This document shows positions 1-9,564 of a DNA stretch of 33,288 nucleotides, in pieces (position 1 is the first letter of the stretch; every line of letters starts with the position of its first letter). The notes under the pieces are model-generated. The model saw only the letters and a list, made by a program, of their open reading frames with translations. It ran no database searches and was not told the origin of the DNA. Source of the DNA: UBA710 sp051655145 (GTDB lineage Bacteria > Bacillota_I > Bacilli_A > Mycoplasmatales > Metamycoplasmataceae); assembly GCA_051655145.1 (NCBI GenBank), contig JBOFZK010000069.1, forward strand, positions 1 to 33,288. Direction: 5' to 3'. The position numbers and the translations under genes were made by a program.

Positions 1-147
1 AGAAATGAATTTGAACAGTTTAAAAAACAATTATATAATTCTCTTTATGAACAAACATTATCGCTAACTACTATTAAAAATAAAACAATTAATTTTGAGT
101 ATAAAAATAAAAAGATAAATATTTTAAGTGTAACTAATAATAAGTAA
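1..147 (+). CDS. 3' end of an unknown protein (partial)
   Basis: Frame 1 is open from the window edge to TAA at 145-147, giving 48 residues rich in Lys, Asn, Thr and aromatic residues with no recognisable motif. It converges on rsmA with only two bases between the stop codons. The composition fits the C-terminus of a longer mycoplasma protein, but there is too little sequence to assign a family. It is called coding because the open frame meets its stop exactly at the border of the next gene. Confidence 0.55.
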   Translation, partial: RNEFEQFKKQLYNSLYEQTLSLTTIKNKTINFEYKNKKINILSVTNNK

Positions 148-149
148 TT

Positions 150-917
150 TTATAAAAATAAATATAATTTTAAAATATCTTGTGGTGACATATTTTGTGC
201 TCTTATATTTTCAGGAAAATTATTTGCATTTAAAAAATCAATGATTTTAGGGATGTCATAATTTTGTTTTAAATTATTGACTAAAGTTTTTCTTTTAAAG
301 GAAAAACAAAGTTTTATAAAATTTAAAAAATCTTTATTAATTATCTTAAAATCGATATTAGTTTTTTTAGTTAATTTTATAATAGATGATTTTACTTTAG
401 GAATAGGGAAAAAAGCTTCTTTAGGAACATCAAAAAGGATTTCAATATCAAAATAAAAAGAAAGAGAAATCGCTAATTTTCCATATTCTGGAAGGTTCGG
501 TTTAGCTATCATTCTTCGAGCTACTTCATATTGAACCATTAGGATGGCTGAATTAATTTTTTCTATATTTTCAATTATTTTAAATAAGATATCTGTTGTA
601 ATATTGTATGGAATATTAGATACAATATCAACTGGTGAATTAAAATTTAATTCTTCTTTTAAAAAGTCTTTATTAATTAAATTAAATTTTTTATCTTTTA
701 TTTCTTCAAGTAAAAAAGCTGATAAGTTATAGTCTATTTCATAACAAGTTAAACTTTTAGCTTCTTTTATTAAATAAAAAGTAAGAGCACCTTTCCCTGG
801 TCCTATTTCTACTATATCTTTATCTTTTACATTAGCTTCTTTAATTATTTTTTTTATTATATTTTCATCTTTTAGAAAATTTTGCCCAAAGTTTTTTCTA
901 AAATATTTTTTATCCAT
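150..917 (-). CDS. rsmA: 16S rRNA dimethyladenosine transferase RsmA (KsgA)
   Basis: 255 residues, normal for the family. The enzyme dimethylates two adjacent adenines in the 3'-terminal hairpin of 16S rRNA, using S-adenosylmethionine, late in small-subunit assembly. Visible motifs are GQNFL near residues 11-15, the SAM-binding loop EIGPGKGALT (37-46), the catalytic motif NIPYNI (101-106) and FFPIPKVKSS in the C-terminal half. The gene lies 23 bases downstream of the TatD gene on the same strand and probably shares its transcript. No Shine-Dalgarno sequence precedes the ATG. It contains no TGA codon, so it appears as one uninterrupted frame. Confidence 0.97.
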   Translation of the reverse strand: MDKKYFRKNFGQNFLKDENIIKKIIKEANVKDKDIVEIGPGKGALTFYLIKEAKSLTCYEIDYNLSAFLLEEIKDKKFNLINKDFLKEELNFNSPVDIVSNIPYNITTDILFKIIENIEKINSAILMVQYEVARRMIAKPNLPEYGKLAISLSFYFDIEILFDVPKEAFFPIPKVKSSIIKLTKKTNIDFKIINKDFLNFIKLCFSFKRKTLVNNLKQNYDIPKIIDFLNANNFPENIRAQNMSPQDILKLYLFL

Positions 918-940
918 ATTATTTTATTTTACATTTAATT

Positions 941-1717
941 TTAAAAATTAAAAAGTTTATTTAAATTAGATAAAATAGTTGCTGCAAATTCTTTTTCTTC
1001 GATTCCTTTTAGTTTTGCAATAAAATTACAAACATGCACGGCGTATTCTGGTAAATTTGTTTTTCCTCGATGAGGCATAGGCGCTAAATATGGCGTATCT
1101 GTTTCATATAAAATATTTTCAATAGGAGTTATTAAAGCGGCTTCCTGCATATCTTTAGCATTTTTAAATGTAACAATTCCGGAAAAAGAAAAATAACAAT
1201 TTAATTTAAGAAATTTTTCAATTCAAGCTGGGCCATAAGAATACGAATGAAGAACTATTTTTAATTCTGGATGCTGTAAATAGTTTTTTTCTAAAATAGC
1301 ATATGTATCTTCAACTGCATCTCTTGAATGAACTATAAGAACTTTATTATATTTAAGAGCTAGATCTATTTGTTTTTGGAAAAATATTTTTTGCTTTTCT
1401 TTTGAAGGACTATCATCATAATGATAGTCAAGACCAACTTCACCTATTCCTAAAACTTTAGGACTATCTAAAACTAGTTTTTCAATTAAATCTAAATCCT
1501 CTTCCTTTCATGAATCATTAGGATGAATTCCGATAATTGCATATACATCATTAAATTCATTAGCAAGTTCAATCGCTTCTTTAGAATTATTAATATCTGT
1601 TCCTACTAAAAACAATTTGCTTAGATCAGATGAAAGAGCATTGCTTATTATTTTTTCTGGTTCTGGAAAATATTCTTTAAAAGGATGACAGTGAAGATCA
1701 AAATATATTTTTTTCAT
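941..1717 (-). CDS. tatD: TatD family metal-dependent deoxyribonuclease
   Basis: 258 residues after reading TGA as Trp (for example at 1508-1510 and 1223-1225). TatD enzymes are metal-dependent TIM-barrel hydrolases with DNase activity. Visible landmarks are the N-terminal HxH pair (His9, His11), GEVGLDYHYDDSP, VLIVHSRDA, YFSFSGIVTFKNA and ETDTPYLAP, all in family order. The usual HCFSG-type motif reads HSYSYG here; its leading His is kept. A TATAAT lies ten bases before the ATG, so the mRNA leader is very short. rsmA follows on the same strand, a pairing often seen in Firmicutes and mollicutes. The family call is firm; the exact substrate in this organism is not known. Confidence 0.94.
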
Positions 1718-1727
1718 AATTACTAAA

Positions 1728-1733
1728 ATTATA
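1728..1733 (-). promoter_or_regulatory. -10 element of tatD-rsmA
   Basis: A perfect TATAAT on the minus strand ends ten bases before the tatD ATG. No convincing -35 is seen, as is common in mycoplasmas. Transcription would start about three bases before the start codon. Confidence 0.55.
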
Positions 1734-1746
1734 ATAAGAGAATAAA

Positions 1747-1779
1747 AAAAATACTTAAAATATTTTTTTAAGTATTTTT
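1747..1779 (-). terminator. Rho-independent terminator of the arginine operon
   Basis: Two perfect 14-base arms (1747-1760 and 1766-1779, core AATACTT/AAGTATT) flank a five-base loop. On the minus strand the hairpin runs into a T-rich stretch. It lies 22 bases after the permease stop codon. The arms are AT-rich, as expected for this genome. Confidence 0.75.
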
Positions 1780-1801
1780 ATAATTTAAATTAATTTAATA
1801 A

Positions 1802-3415
1802 TTATGCAACTACTTTATAGTTTTTTTTCTTTTCAATATGATCTTCGATTATTGTTGGTAAGAAAGTTAAAGCCATAAATAGTCCTAAAACAACAACTAA
1901 CATTACTCTACCAATTATTTCTTCAGAACCAGCATTTGGTAAATTGAATAAGAATAGTAAATCAAAAATAGGAGCGAATACAGTTACGAATAAAGCAATA
2001 GACATTATAATAATTGATATATATGCAGCTGGTTTAAAGTATTTTTTCTCTTCTGTAACAATTTTTTTTGTTTTTCTATTTTTTAGACAACCTGCTATAG
2101 AGCAAACTATAAATGCAAATGTAAATAAAGCGGTTCAGTTAGCCATTAGGTCAGCAAAATTATATAATGATGCCATTCCTGATCCATATCCTAAAAGTTC
2201 AACTTGATTTTCATCTAAAAATTTATAACCCCCAGGGATATATGCAAATACACCGATTAATACAAATATTAATACAACTGGAGTTGAAATAACTAATGAA
2301 TACATAATTCCAACTCTTGGTCTATTATCATTTAATTTGTTGATAAATTTTGATCAGAATGGTAATTCTTTTTCTTTAATTAAATCTTCAATAAATCTTG
2401 GAGCTCACATAGCAAAACCATTTATAATTCCTAGAATTCCTATCGCAATTAAAATATTAATTACTCCAAAAATTCATACTTGATTTTCTCTTAGTAATCA
2501 ATCACCAAATCCAAAGAAGCTTCCATCTCCATTTAATGACATTGATACAGCTATAATTAAGTAAATAATTGTAACTAATAACAATCCGAATAAAATTGCC
2601 ATTGGAGTTTTTTTAGGTTCAGCCATTTCTGATTGAATCCCAGCTGTTACATAGAATCCATCATAAGCGAAGAATATCCCAGCCATAGCTATAAACATTC
2701 CAAACCCAGGAGTCATGGCTGTTAAAGAAGTTACATCTGTAGGAGTAATAGGTTTAAATCCAGGTGTAATATCAGCTGGTTCTCCTAATCCTAAATATAC
2801 AAACCCAATAATAGCAGCAACTGCTAAAGGTATAAATTTAACTGAAGTAATAATTCAGTTTTGAATATTTCCAAGTCTTGATGAAAAACCTGCAAATATT
2901 GTAAAGTAAGCCATTATTGCAAATACTATTACTAATCAAATTAATCAATCAACACTAGTTCCAAATGCAAATGGATTTATTCCGGCTGTGGCACTGGAGT
3001 GTGTCCATGAACCAATCCCGTCCTGCAATTGTATTATAAAATACAAGGGCATAAAAAAGTATGTCAGGGGTAAATAAATATAAAACATAAAGTTTTTAGA
3101 TGCTTTATAAATTATTCTTGAATTAAAAGTTTTACATCATCCAATTAATGATAAGTTGTCATTTCTAGCACTAGCTATTTCTACAAGAGCAAGAGCCATA
3201 CAGATAACTGCCACAGCTGCTATTATTCAAGTGAAAATCGCTAAAACTAATGATCCATGTGATCCTTCAAGAACAGCTTTGGATTTTAAAAATATTCCGG
3301 CACCGATTGAAGAACCAACAACAACAAGCATTGCTGAAAAAAATGATATTTTTTTCTTTAATGGTTGATCAGAAATAGAAACTTGTTCGTTTTTAAGAGT
3401 TTTTTCTTTTTTCAT
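1802..3415 (-). CDS. arcD: APC family amino acid permease, probable arginine/ornithine antiporter
   Basis: 537 residues once several TGA codons are read as Trp; the pieces stay in one frame. A basic N-terminal tail of about 25 residues is followed by the first membrane helix with the APC signature GSSIGAGIF (about 34-42), then many hydrophobic segments, and the protein ends in a charged cytoplasmic tail. As the last gene of the arcA-argF-arcC operon, its likely job is exchanging external arginine for internal ornithine, which would make the pathway electroneutral and self-feeding. The APC family is visible in the sequence; the substrate is inferred from the operon. An AAAGGA Shine-Dalgarno precedes the ATG, and a terminator follows the stop. 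Confidence 0.85.
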
Positions 3416-3450
3416 AATTTTTCCTTTCTAAAATTTTTTTTAAAAAATTA

Positions 3451-4377
3451 TTATTTGATTACAGTTCCTGATTTTCCAGCAAAAACTTCCTCAATTTTAT
3501 TTAGATCAGCAATAATAGCTTTTCTGTTTTTACCATTTTTAACAAATTTAATGGCAGCTTCAACTTTAGGAAGCATACTTCCTTTAGCGAATTGCTCTTC
3601 TTTAATATATTTCTCTAATTCAGAAACATTTGTTTCTTTTAGAGCTTTTTGATCTGGTTTATTGTAATTTACATAAATAAAATCTACTGCTGTTAAAACT
3701 ATAAATATATCAGCTTCAACTTTTTCAGCAAGTAAAGATAATGTAAAGTCTTTATCAATAACACCATCTACTGTTGTATATTGATCTTTGTCAAAAATTG
3801 TTGGAATTCCTCCACCTCCTCCCAATATAATTAAAGTTCCATTATTAACGTTTTTTACAAAACTTTTAGAACCTATAAAATCAATTGGTTTAGGGCTTGA
3901 TACAACTTTTCTAAATCCTCTTCCAGAATCTTCTAAGATAGTACTATTTGGGTTATTATCTATTGCTTCTTTTTCTGTTTTATAAAATGGTCCAACAGGT
4001 TTTGAAGGTGATTTAAAAGCAGGATCGTTTTTATCAACTATTGTTTGAGTTAAAAGATATTGAATATCTTTTTTAATTCCTTGTTTATGTAGTTCATTAG
4101 AAATAGCATTCATTAAATGAATTCCTATGTATCCTTGAGACATAGCTCCTGCATCAGCAAAAGAAAGATTAGTTGTTTTTTCATTTGCTTTTTTAGCATC
4201 AGCAAATGCATTAAAAATCATTCCAACTTGTGGACCATTTCCATGTCCTACAATAACTTCATGTCCCTCTTTTATTAAGTGAACAATTTTTTTAGCAGGA
4301 ATTTTAACAAGTTCTTTTTGTTCTTCAGGGGAATTACCTAAGGCATTTCCCCCTAATGCGATAACTATTTTAGACAT
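3451..4377 (-). CDS. arcC: Carbamate kinase
   Basis: 308 residues, the usual length. It transfers the phosphate of carbamoyl phosphate to ADP, giving ATP, CO2 and ammonia, the energy-yielding last step of the arginine deiminase pathway. The amino acid kinase fold is shown by the N-terminal IALGGNALG, then GHGNGPQVG (about residues 44-52), the glycine-rich ILGGGGGIP in the middle and FAKGSMLPKVEAA near the end. The gene starts two bases after the argF stop codon, so translation is probably coupled, and the permease gene follows after 35 bases. There is no internal TGA. Confidence 0.96.
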   Translation of the reverse strand: MSKIVIALGGNALGNSPEEQKELVKIPAKKIVHLIKEGHEVIVGHGNGPQVGMIFNAFADAKKANEKTTNLSFADAGAMSQGYIGIHLMNAISNELHKQGIKKDIQYLLTQTIVDKNDPAFKSPSKPVGPFYKTEKEAIDNNPNSTILEDSGRGFRKVVSSPKPIDFIGSKSFVKNVNNGTLIILGGGGGIPTIFDKDQYTTVDGVIDKDFTLSLLAEKVEADIFIVLTAVDFIYVNYNKPDQKALKETNVSELEKYIKEEQFAKGSMLPKVEAAIKFVKNGKNRKAIIADLNKIEEVFAGKSGTVIK

Positions 4378-4379
4378 TA

Positions 4380-5408
4380 TTAATATCCTATTGTAGCTAA
4401 CATAATTGCTTTAATTGAGTGCATTCTGTTTTCTGCTTGATCAAATGATTTATTGTATTTTGATTGGAATACTTCATCAGTAACTTCCATTGCTCCAGTT
4501 TTAACATTTGGATATTTTTTACCAAATTTATCTGCTATTTCAGCTGAAAATTCTGTATTTTTATCGTGGAATGCTGGTAAACAGTGCATAAATATTACAT
4601 TTTCTTTAGCAGCTTTTATCATATCCATACAAACTTGGAAATCATGTAGTTCACCAATTCTTTTATCGAATAATTCAAATGGTTCTCCTAATGATACTCA
4701 AACGTCTGTATAAATAACATCAGCATTTTTTGCAGCTTCTATTTTGTTAGTTGAAAATGTTAAAGATCCACCATTAAGAGCAAAAAGTTTTTTACATTTT
4801 TCAATAACGTCTTTTCTTACTTCTTTGTGGTATTCTTTTGGAGCACATAAAGTAATATGCATACCTGTAAAAGCAGCACCAATTAACATTGAGTGACCCA
4901 TATTATTTTTAATATCACCTATAAAAACAACTTTTTTTCCTCTAAGTTCTCCTAGATTTTCTTTCATTGTCATATAATCGGCAATTATTTGTGTAGGATG
5001 TTCTTCATCTGTTAAACCATTTCATACAGGAACTCCTGAATATTTAACTAGTTTATCAATATCAGATTGTAAAAATCCTCTGAATTCAATCCCATCATAA
5101 AATCTTCCTAAAACTTTAGCTGTATCTTCTACAGATTCTTTTTTCCCGAAATTAGATCCTTGAGGTCCTATATAAGTAACTCCAGCTCCTAAATCAGCAG
5201 CTCCAACTTCAAAAGCACATCTAGTTCTTGTTGAATCTTTTTGGAACATTATAGCAATGTTTTTCCCTGTAAATGGACGATTATTTGTTTGTAATCCTTG
5301 GTATTTTGATTTTTTTAAATCGATTGATAAATCAATTAAATATTTAACTTCATCCGTTGTGAAGTTTAGAAGTGAATCAAGACTTCTTCCTTTTAAATTA
5401 ACTGGCAT
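4380..5408 (-). CDS. argF: Ornithine carbamoyltransferase, catabolic
   Basis: 342 residues with TGA codons read as Trp. In this operon it runs in the breakdown direction, converting citrulline and phosphate to ornithine and carbamoyl phosphate. The carbamoyl-phosphate site STRTR is at residues 59-63. HPTQ follows in the middle, and HCLPAFHD carries the ornithine-side cysteine in the C-terminal domain. The position between arcA and arcC, and the absence of any biosynthetic arginine gene, support a catabolic role (often named arcB). An AAGGAA Shine-Dalgarno lies just before the ATG. Confidence 0.96.
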
Positions 5409-5462
5409 TTTTCCTTCTTTCTTTTTTTCTTTAAGTTATATTTTTTAATTTAATTTGTTTGT

Positions 5463-6659
5463 TTATTTTTTTCTTATCAATGGCATTGACATACATCTTG
5501 CAGATCCCATACCTAATGATAATTGATTTCCGTTAAATGAAAGTACTTTCACTCCGGCTTTTTTTAAAGCTTCTTCTGTTTTTTTATTTCTGTCATATCC
5601 AACAACTACTCCTTTATCTATTACTAGATAATTTGTAGCATCGAAATGAGTTTCTAAATCTATATCTAGTTGTAGAGCATCATGTCCTGCAACTGGAATT
5701 AAAACAGGTTTTTTCCCTGTAACTTTTTGAAGCATTTCTTCAAGAGTCATTTTTAATTCTTTTTTAGCTAATGATTTATCTCCAAGATCGATTTCTCACA
5801 TTTTTAATGTTCCCATCATATTTGGAGAGTATAAGAACTTATCAGTATCTATCATCGTTAATCATGTATCTAAATGCATTAAGTTTGATTTTTTAGGAAC
5901 ATTAATTGCAATTATTTTCTTAAATGTTAAATTTGGTTCAGTAGCTAATTTTTTAGCTATTGATTCAATTTGTTCAATTTCAGTTCTTTCCGAAACACCT
6001 ATAACTAGTGTATTAGAATCATAAATAAAAATATCTCCACCCTCAATTGTATGTTTATCTGTTCTTTCAGCATAACGGTGAGTAGTTTTGTATTCTGAAT
6101 GATGAGAAAAAATAAATTCTGAAAATATTGTTTCTCTTCTTCTTGTTTTATATTTCATTCTATTAATTGAAATTCCTGATCCTATTGATGCAAATGGGTC
6201 ACGAGTAAAATATAAGTTTGGCATTGGATCAACTGCGAATTCGCTTTTTGAACTAACAATCCCAACTTCTCTATTTGTTAATCCTGACATCATATTAGCT
6301 ATGATAGTTTTAACATTTTTTTCTTTTAATAAATATTTTTTAATTTTGTCTCTATTTTCTTTTGATTCAATTTTTGGTTCAACTTCATCTAAATATTTTT
6401 CAACAAAATCATTTCTTTGAGCTTCTGTAGCTGCTGCTCATGTTTCAGAAACTAGGTCAATAAGTTGAACAACTTCAATCCCTTGGCTTTCTAAAACTTT
6501 TATGAACTCTTTATGTTCTTTTCTTGCTTGTATTGGTTCAAGTAATGCGGAAAAAAGCAATTCATCCAATCTTTGTGGAGATATATACTCTATTTCCTTA
6601 CCTGGGGTATGCACAAGAACTTTGGTTAATTTCCCAATTTCGCTATATACACTTATCAT
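5463..6659 (-). CDS. arcA: Arginine deiminase
   Basis: 398 residues after reading TGA as Trp. It hydrolyses arginine to citrulline and ammonia, the first step of the pathway. The guanidine-modifying enzyme motifs are all present: FTRDPFAS, EGGDIFIY, the catalytic His-Asp region MHLDTWLT, and the nucleophilic Cys389 in GSARCMSMPL close to the C-terminus. The segment DIDLETHFDATNYLV is also typical of mycoplasma enzymes. It is the first gene of the operon, with an AAGGAT Shine-Dalgarno, a perfect TATAAT at 6716-6721 and a 21-bp palindrome between promoter and gene. Full length with no missing catalytic residue, so expected to be active. Confidence 0.97.
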
Positions 6660-6689
6660 TTTTTATCCTTTTTTTTATTAGGTTTAATT

Positions 6690-6710
6690 TAAATAGATAT
6701 TCTCTATTTA
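6690..6710. promoter_or_regulatory. Palindrome at the arginine operon start site (candidate operator)
   Basis: Two perfect eight-base arms, TAAATAGA and TCTATTTA, are separated by TATTC. The palindrome sits just downstream of the arcA -10 and covers the expected transcription start. That is where a repressor would block initiation. No regulator gene for it is visible in the window. Confidence 0.45.
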
Positions 6711-6715
6711 TATAA

Positions 6716-6721
6716 ATTATA
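6716..6721 (-). promoter_or_regulatory. -10 element of the arginine deiminase operon
   Basis: A perfect TATAAT on the minus strand gives a leader of about 50 bases before arcA. The region where a -35 should lie (about 6739-6744) overlaps the end of the preceding small gene and matches the consensus poorly. Confidence 0.5.
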
Positions 6722-6730
6722 TTACTTTTT

Positions 6731-7192
6731 CTAAAAAGAAACCAAAATAAATGATAAAGAAATTATAAAAGAAACTAAAGTTAAAAAAAACACATTTAAT
6801 CAAATAAATAATAAATTTATTGATTTGTTTTTTTTATCTTGTTTTTGTGCTTTATTAAAGTCTAAAATTTGCATTTGGATTTTCTCAGATTTCGTTAATT
6901 CTAGGTTGTTTTCATTGGTTTTTATTTTAAAATTTTCGATTATTTTACTTTTAGGAAAAATATTTCGGTTATTCTTTCTATAACTAAAAATAAAAACCAA
7001 AATAGCAATTAATAAAAAACAAGAATTAATAACAGATGTAACGTCATATCATTTTCTATTTTGGTCATTTAAAAAAAATCATAATAAAATTATTAATAAT
7101 TGCATTATTAAAAATGAAACTATTGATATTATGTTTTGAGCATATAAATTTTTTTTATAAAAATTAAAAAATAACTTTGTTTTTTGAGACAT
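6731..7192 (-). CDS. Small three-helix membrane protein, last gene of the opp operon
   Basis: 153 residues with three TGA codons read as Trp, two before the second hydrophobic segment and one before the last. Hydrophobic segments lie near residues 22-42, 56-70 and 128-152. They are separated by a basic, charged cytoplasmic-type stretch of about 55 residues. The start is supported by an AAAGGC Shine-Dalgarno overlapping the oppF stop, 14 bases upstream, so it is very likely co-transcribed with the peptide importer. The size and topology recall the DUF3899 family of small mollicute membrane proteins, but that is only a resemblance. No function is known; an accessory role with Opp would be a guess from position. 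Confidence 0.75.
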
Positions 7193-7206
7193 TTTATTTG
7201 TTGCCT

Positions 7207-9564
7207 TTAATTAGAAGTTGCTTCCTCTGAAATTCTCATATTTTTTTGATCATTTTTTTCATCATATGATAAGTTTGTTCAATCTCTAAATTGATTTACT
7301 GTTGAATATAAGAAGTGTTCATCATTTACTTTAAATCATTTTCTTTCATTAAATGTTTCTACATCTAAATATTGAGTATCAAAATTAGATGCTTGGAATT
7401 TTTCATTTGAATTAGAAATTTTTGGAATAGAATTGAAAAGATTTATTGTATAAGGGTGTTTTGGATTTGAATAAATTTCCTTAGTTTTTCCACTTTCTAC
7501 AATTTTACCTAAGTGCATAATACTAATATAATCCGCTATATATTCAACCATTGATAAATCATGAGCTACAAAAATTAATGAAACTTCTTTTTGTTTACAT
7601 AAATCTTTTAAAATATTGACTATTTGTGCTTGAATAGAAATATCTAATGAAGCGATTGGCTCATCAGCTATAATTAATTTTGGATTTGATATAAGAGCTC
7701 TAGCAATAACAATTCTTTGTCTTTGCCCACCTGAAAATTCATGTGGGTATCTTCAAGCAAATTGTCTTAATAATCCTACTTCTTCAAGAGCATTATAAAT
7801 TTTTGTTCTAAGTAAAATATTTTTAATCTTAGCCTTTTGATTTACAACTCTTTTAATACCTAATAAATAAAGAATTTCTTTTGTATCTTTTTTAAGAGTA
7901 TTAATTTCAATTGTAAATGTTTTTAATGTTTCTCTTTTTTCTGATAATTGTTGGTTAAAAAAGTTAATAACACTTTTTATTTTTTTAGGTGTTTTATTTT
8001 TTTCAATCATTAAATCTTTAACTTTATGAATAAATTGATTATGAATCTCCATGAATCTTTTAAATAAAAGAGCATATTCAGCTAAATATTGTTCTTTTTT
8101 TTGAGTTTCAGCTGTTATTTTATTCTCAATCTCATTCATTTCTAAATCGTAATTCTTTTTAAATTCTTTTAAACTTCAATTAAATTCAGATAATGTTGCA
8201 TCATATTCTTCTTTTGCTTTTTCAATATCATATTTACTTTTATGGTATGAATGTGAATCTTGAATTTTAGAATTAATTTGCTTAATCTGTTCTTTCATTT
8301 GTTTAATATTTGTTTTATATTCTTCTAAATTAGTATTTGAAATATTTATAAATGGTCTTAAAGGATAATCAAGAGAATTTTTTATATAATTAGAGATAAA
8401 ATTTTTAATTTTTTTAACACTATTTAAATTTGCAAAATTAATTTCTCTTTGAGCTTCAATAGTTCAATCTTTCATTTTAATAATTAAGTCTTCAACTTCT
8501 TTAAAATTAATAAATTTTACTTTTCTATAATTTAAAAGAAAAGTATAATAATTTTTTTTGTATAAATATAATTTTTTATATTCATTTAAATAATCTTTTT
8601 GGTTAGTTGTTTTTTGAGCCATTCTTAAATGTTTTAAATAATCAAATTTAAATTCATCAGAAATAGATTTAATTGTAGAATAAATAGTTTCATGATTATC
8701 TTTAAAATCTGCTTTTGTTTGTTTAAGATCGCTATGTAATTTTTTAACTTCTTTTTCAATTAAATAATTATTTAAAGTTTTTTTAGATAATTCAATTGTA
8801 AGACTTAAATGTTTTTTAGAATCGATTAATTTTTTTTCATATAATTCTATATTGTCATTTCTAATCTTTTTTTGGTAATCAAAAAAATATTCTGTTAAAT
8901 TAAAATTATTTTTATAAAGAATATTTACAACACTTGAAGCTGTATTTTGTCTTAAACTTAAAAGTAATAAATAATCATTAAAAAAATCATTCATGTTTTC
9001 AAAATTTAATGTTGATAAATCAATTGAATCAATTAATTTTTTTCCTTTTTTAAGAAATTCTTCTTGCTTAAGATTAGACATTTTAATATTTTCAAGTTCA
9101 ACTTCTTTATATTTTTTTCTAAAAGTTAAAGAAAAATTATTAACTACTACTTTTCAATCAGAAAATATATCATTAATTTCTTTTTTCATTATCTTGTTAA
9201 TAGTTAAAGGTTCTTTTAAAATAGAAAAAATATTTTTTTGAGGGTTTAATGAAGCATGTGGATCTTGAAAAATCATTTGCATATTTTTATATAAATATTT
9301 TTTTGATTTTCCAGATATTTTTTTCCCTGAAATAATTTGGCCATCTAAAGAAACAAATCCTGAATATGAATCATATAAACGGATTAATGAATTACCAATG
9401 GTTGTTTTACCTGAACCCGATTCTCCAATTAAACCGATTATTTCCCCTTTTTTCACATTAAAGAAAACATCATTAACAGCTGAAACAACATTATTTTTTG
9501 AATAAAAAAATTTATTTAAATTTTTAACTACTAAGATATCTTCTGGTTTTTTATAATTATTCAT
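7207..9564 (-). CDS. oppF: Oligopeptide ABC transporter ATP-binding protein OppF with a long internal insertion
   Basis: 785 residues, more than twice a typical OppF. Walker A (GESGSGKT, 47-54) and the Q-loop MIFQDPHASLNP (97-108) are followed by about 450 residues of Lys/Glu-rich, helical, probably coiled-coil sequence. Only then come the signature FSGGQRQR (from about 610), Walker B IIADEP, the H-loop VAHDLS and the OppF-type C-terminal region. Enlarged OppF proteins are known in other mycoplasmas. As the second ATPase of the importer it energises peptide uptake at the inner face of the membrane. The start overlaps oppD by eight bases and has a strong AAGGAGG sequence. The true stop at 7207-7209 lies beyond two further TGA-Trp codons. 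Confidence 0.93.

Noticed and set aside
3365..3652. Plus-strand open frame opposite the permease and carbamate kinase genes.
   Set aside because: It is a shadow frame over two certain genes and the gap between them, with no family motif.
6690..6710. The palindrome upstream of arcA as a terminator of the opp operon.
   Set aside because: On the minus strand no T tract follows the stem, and its place on the predicted start site fits an operator better.
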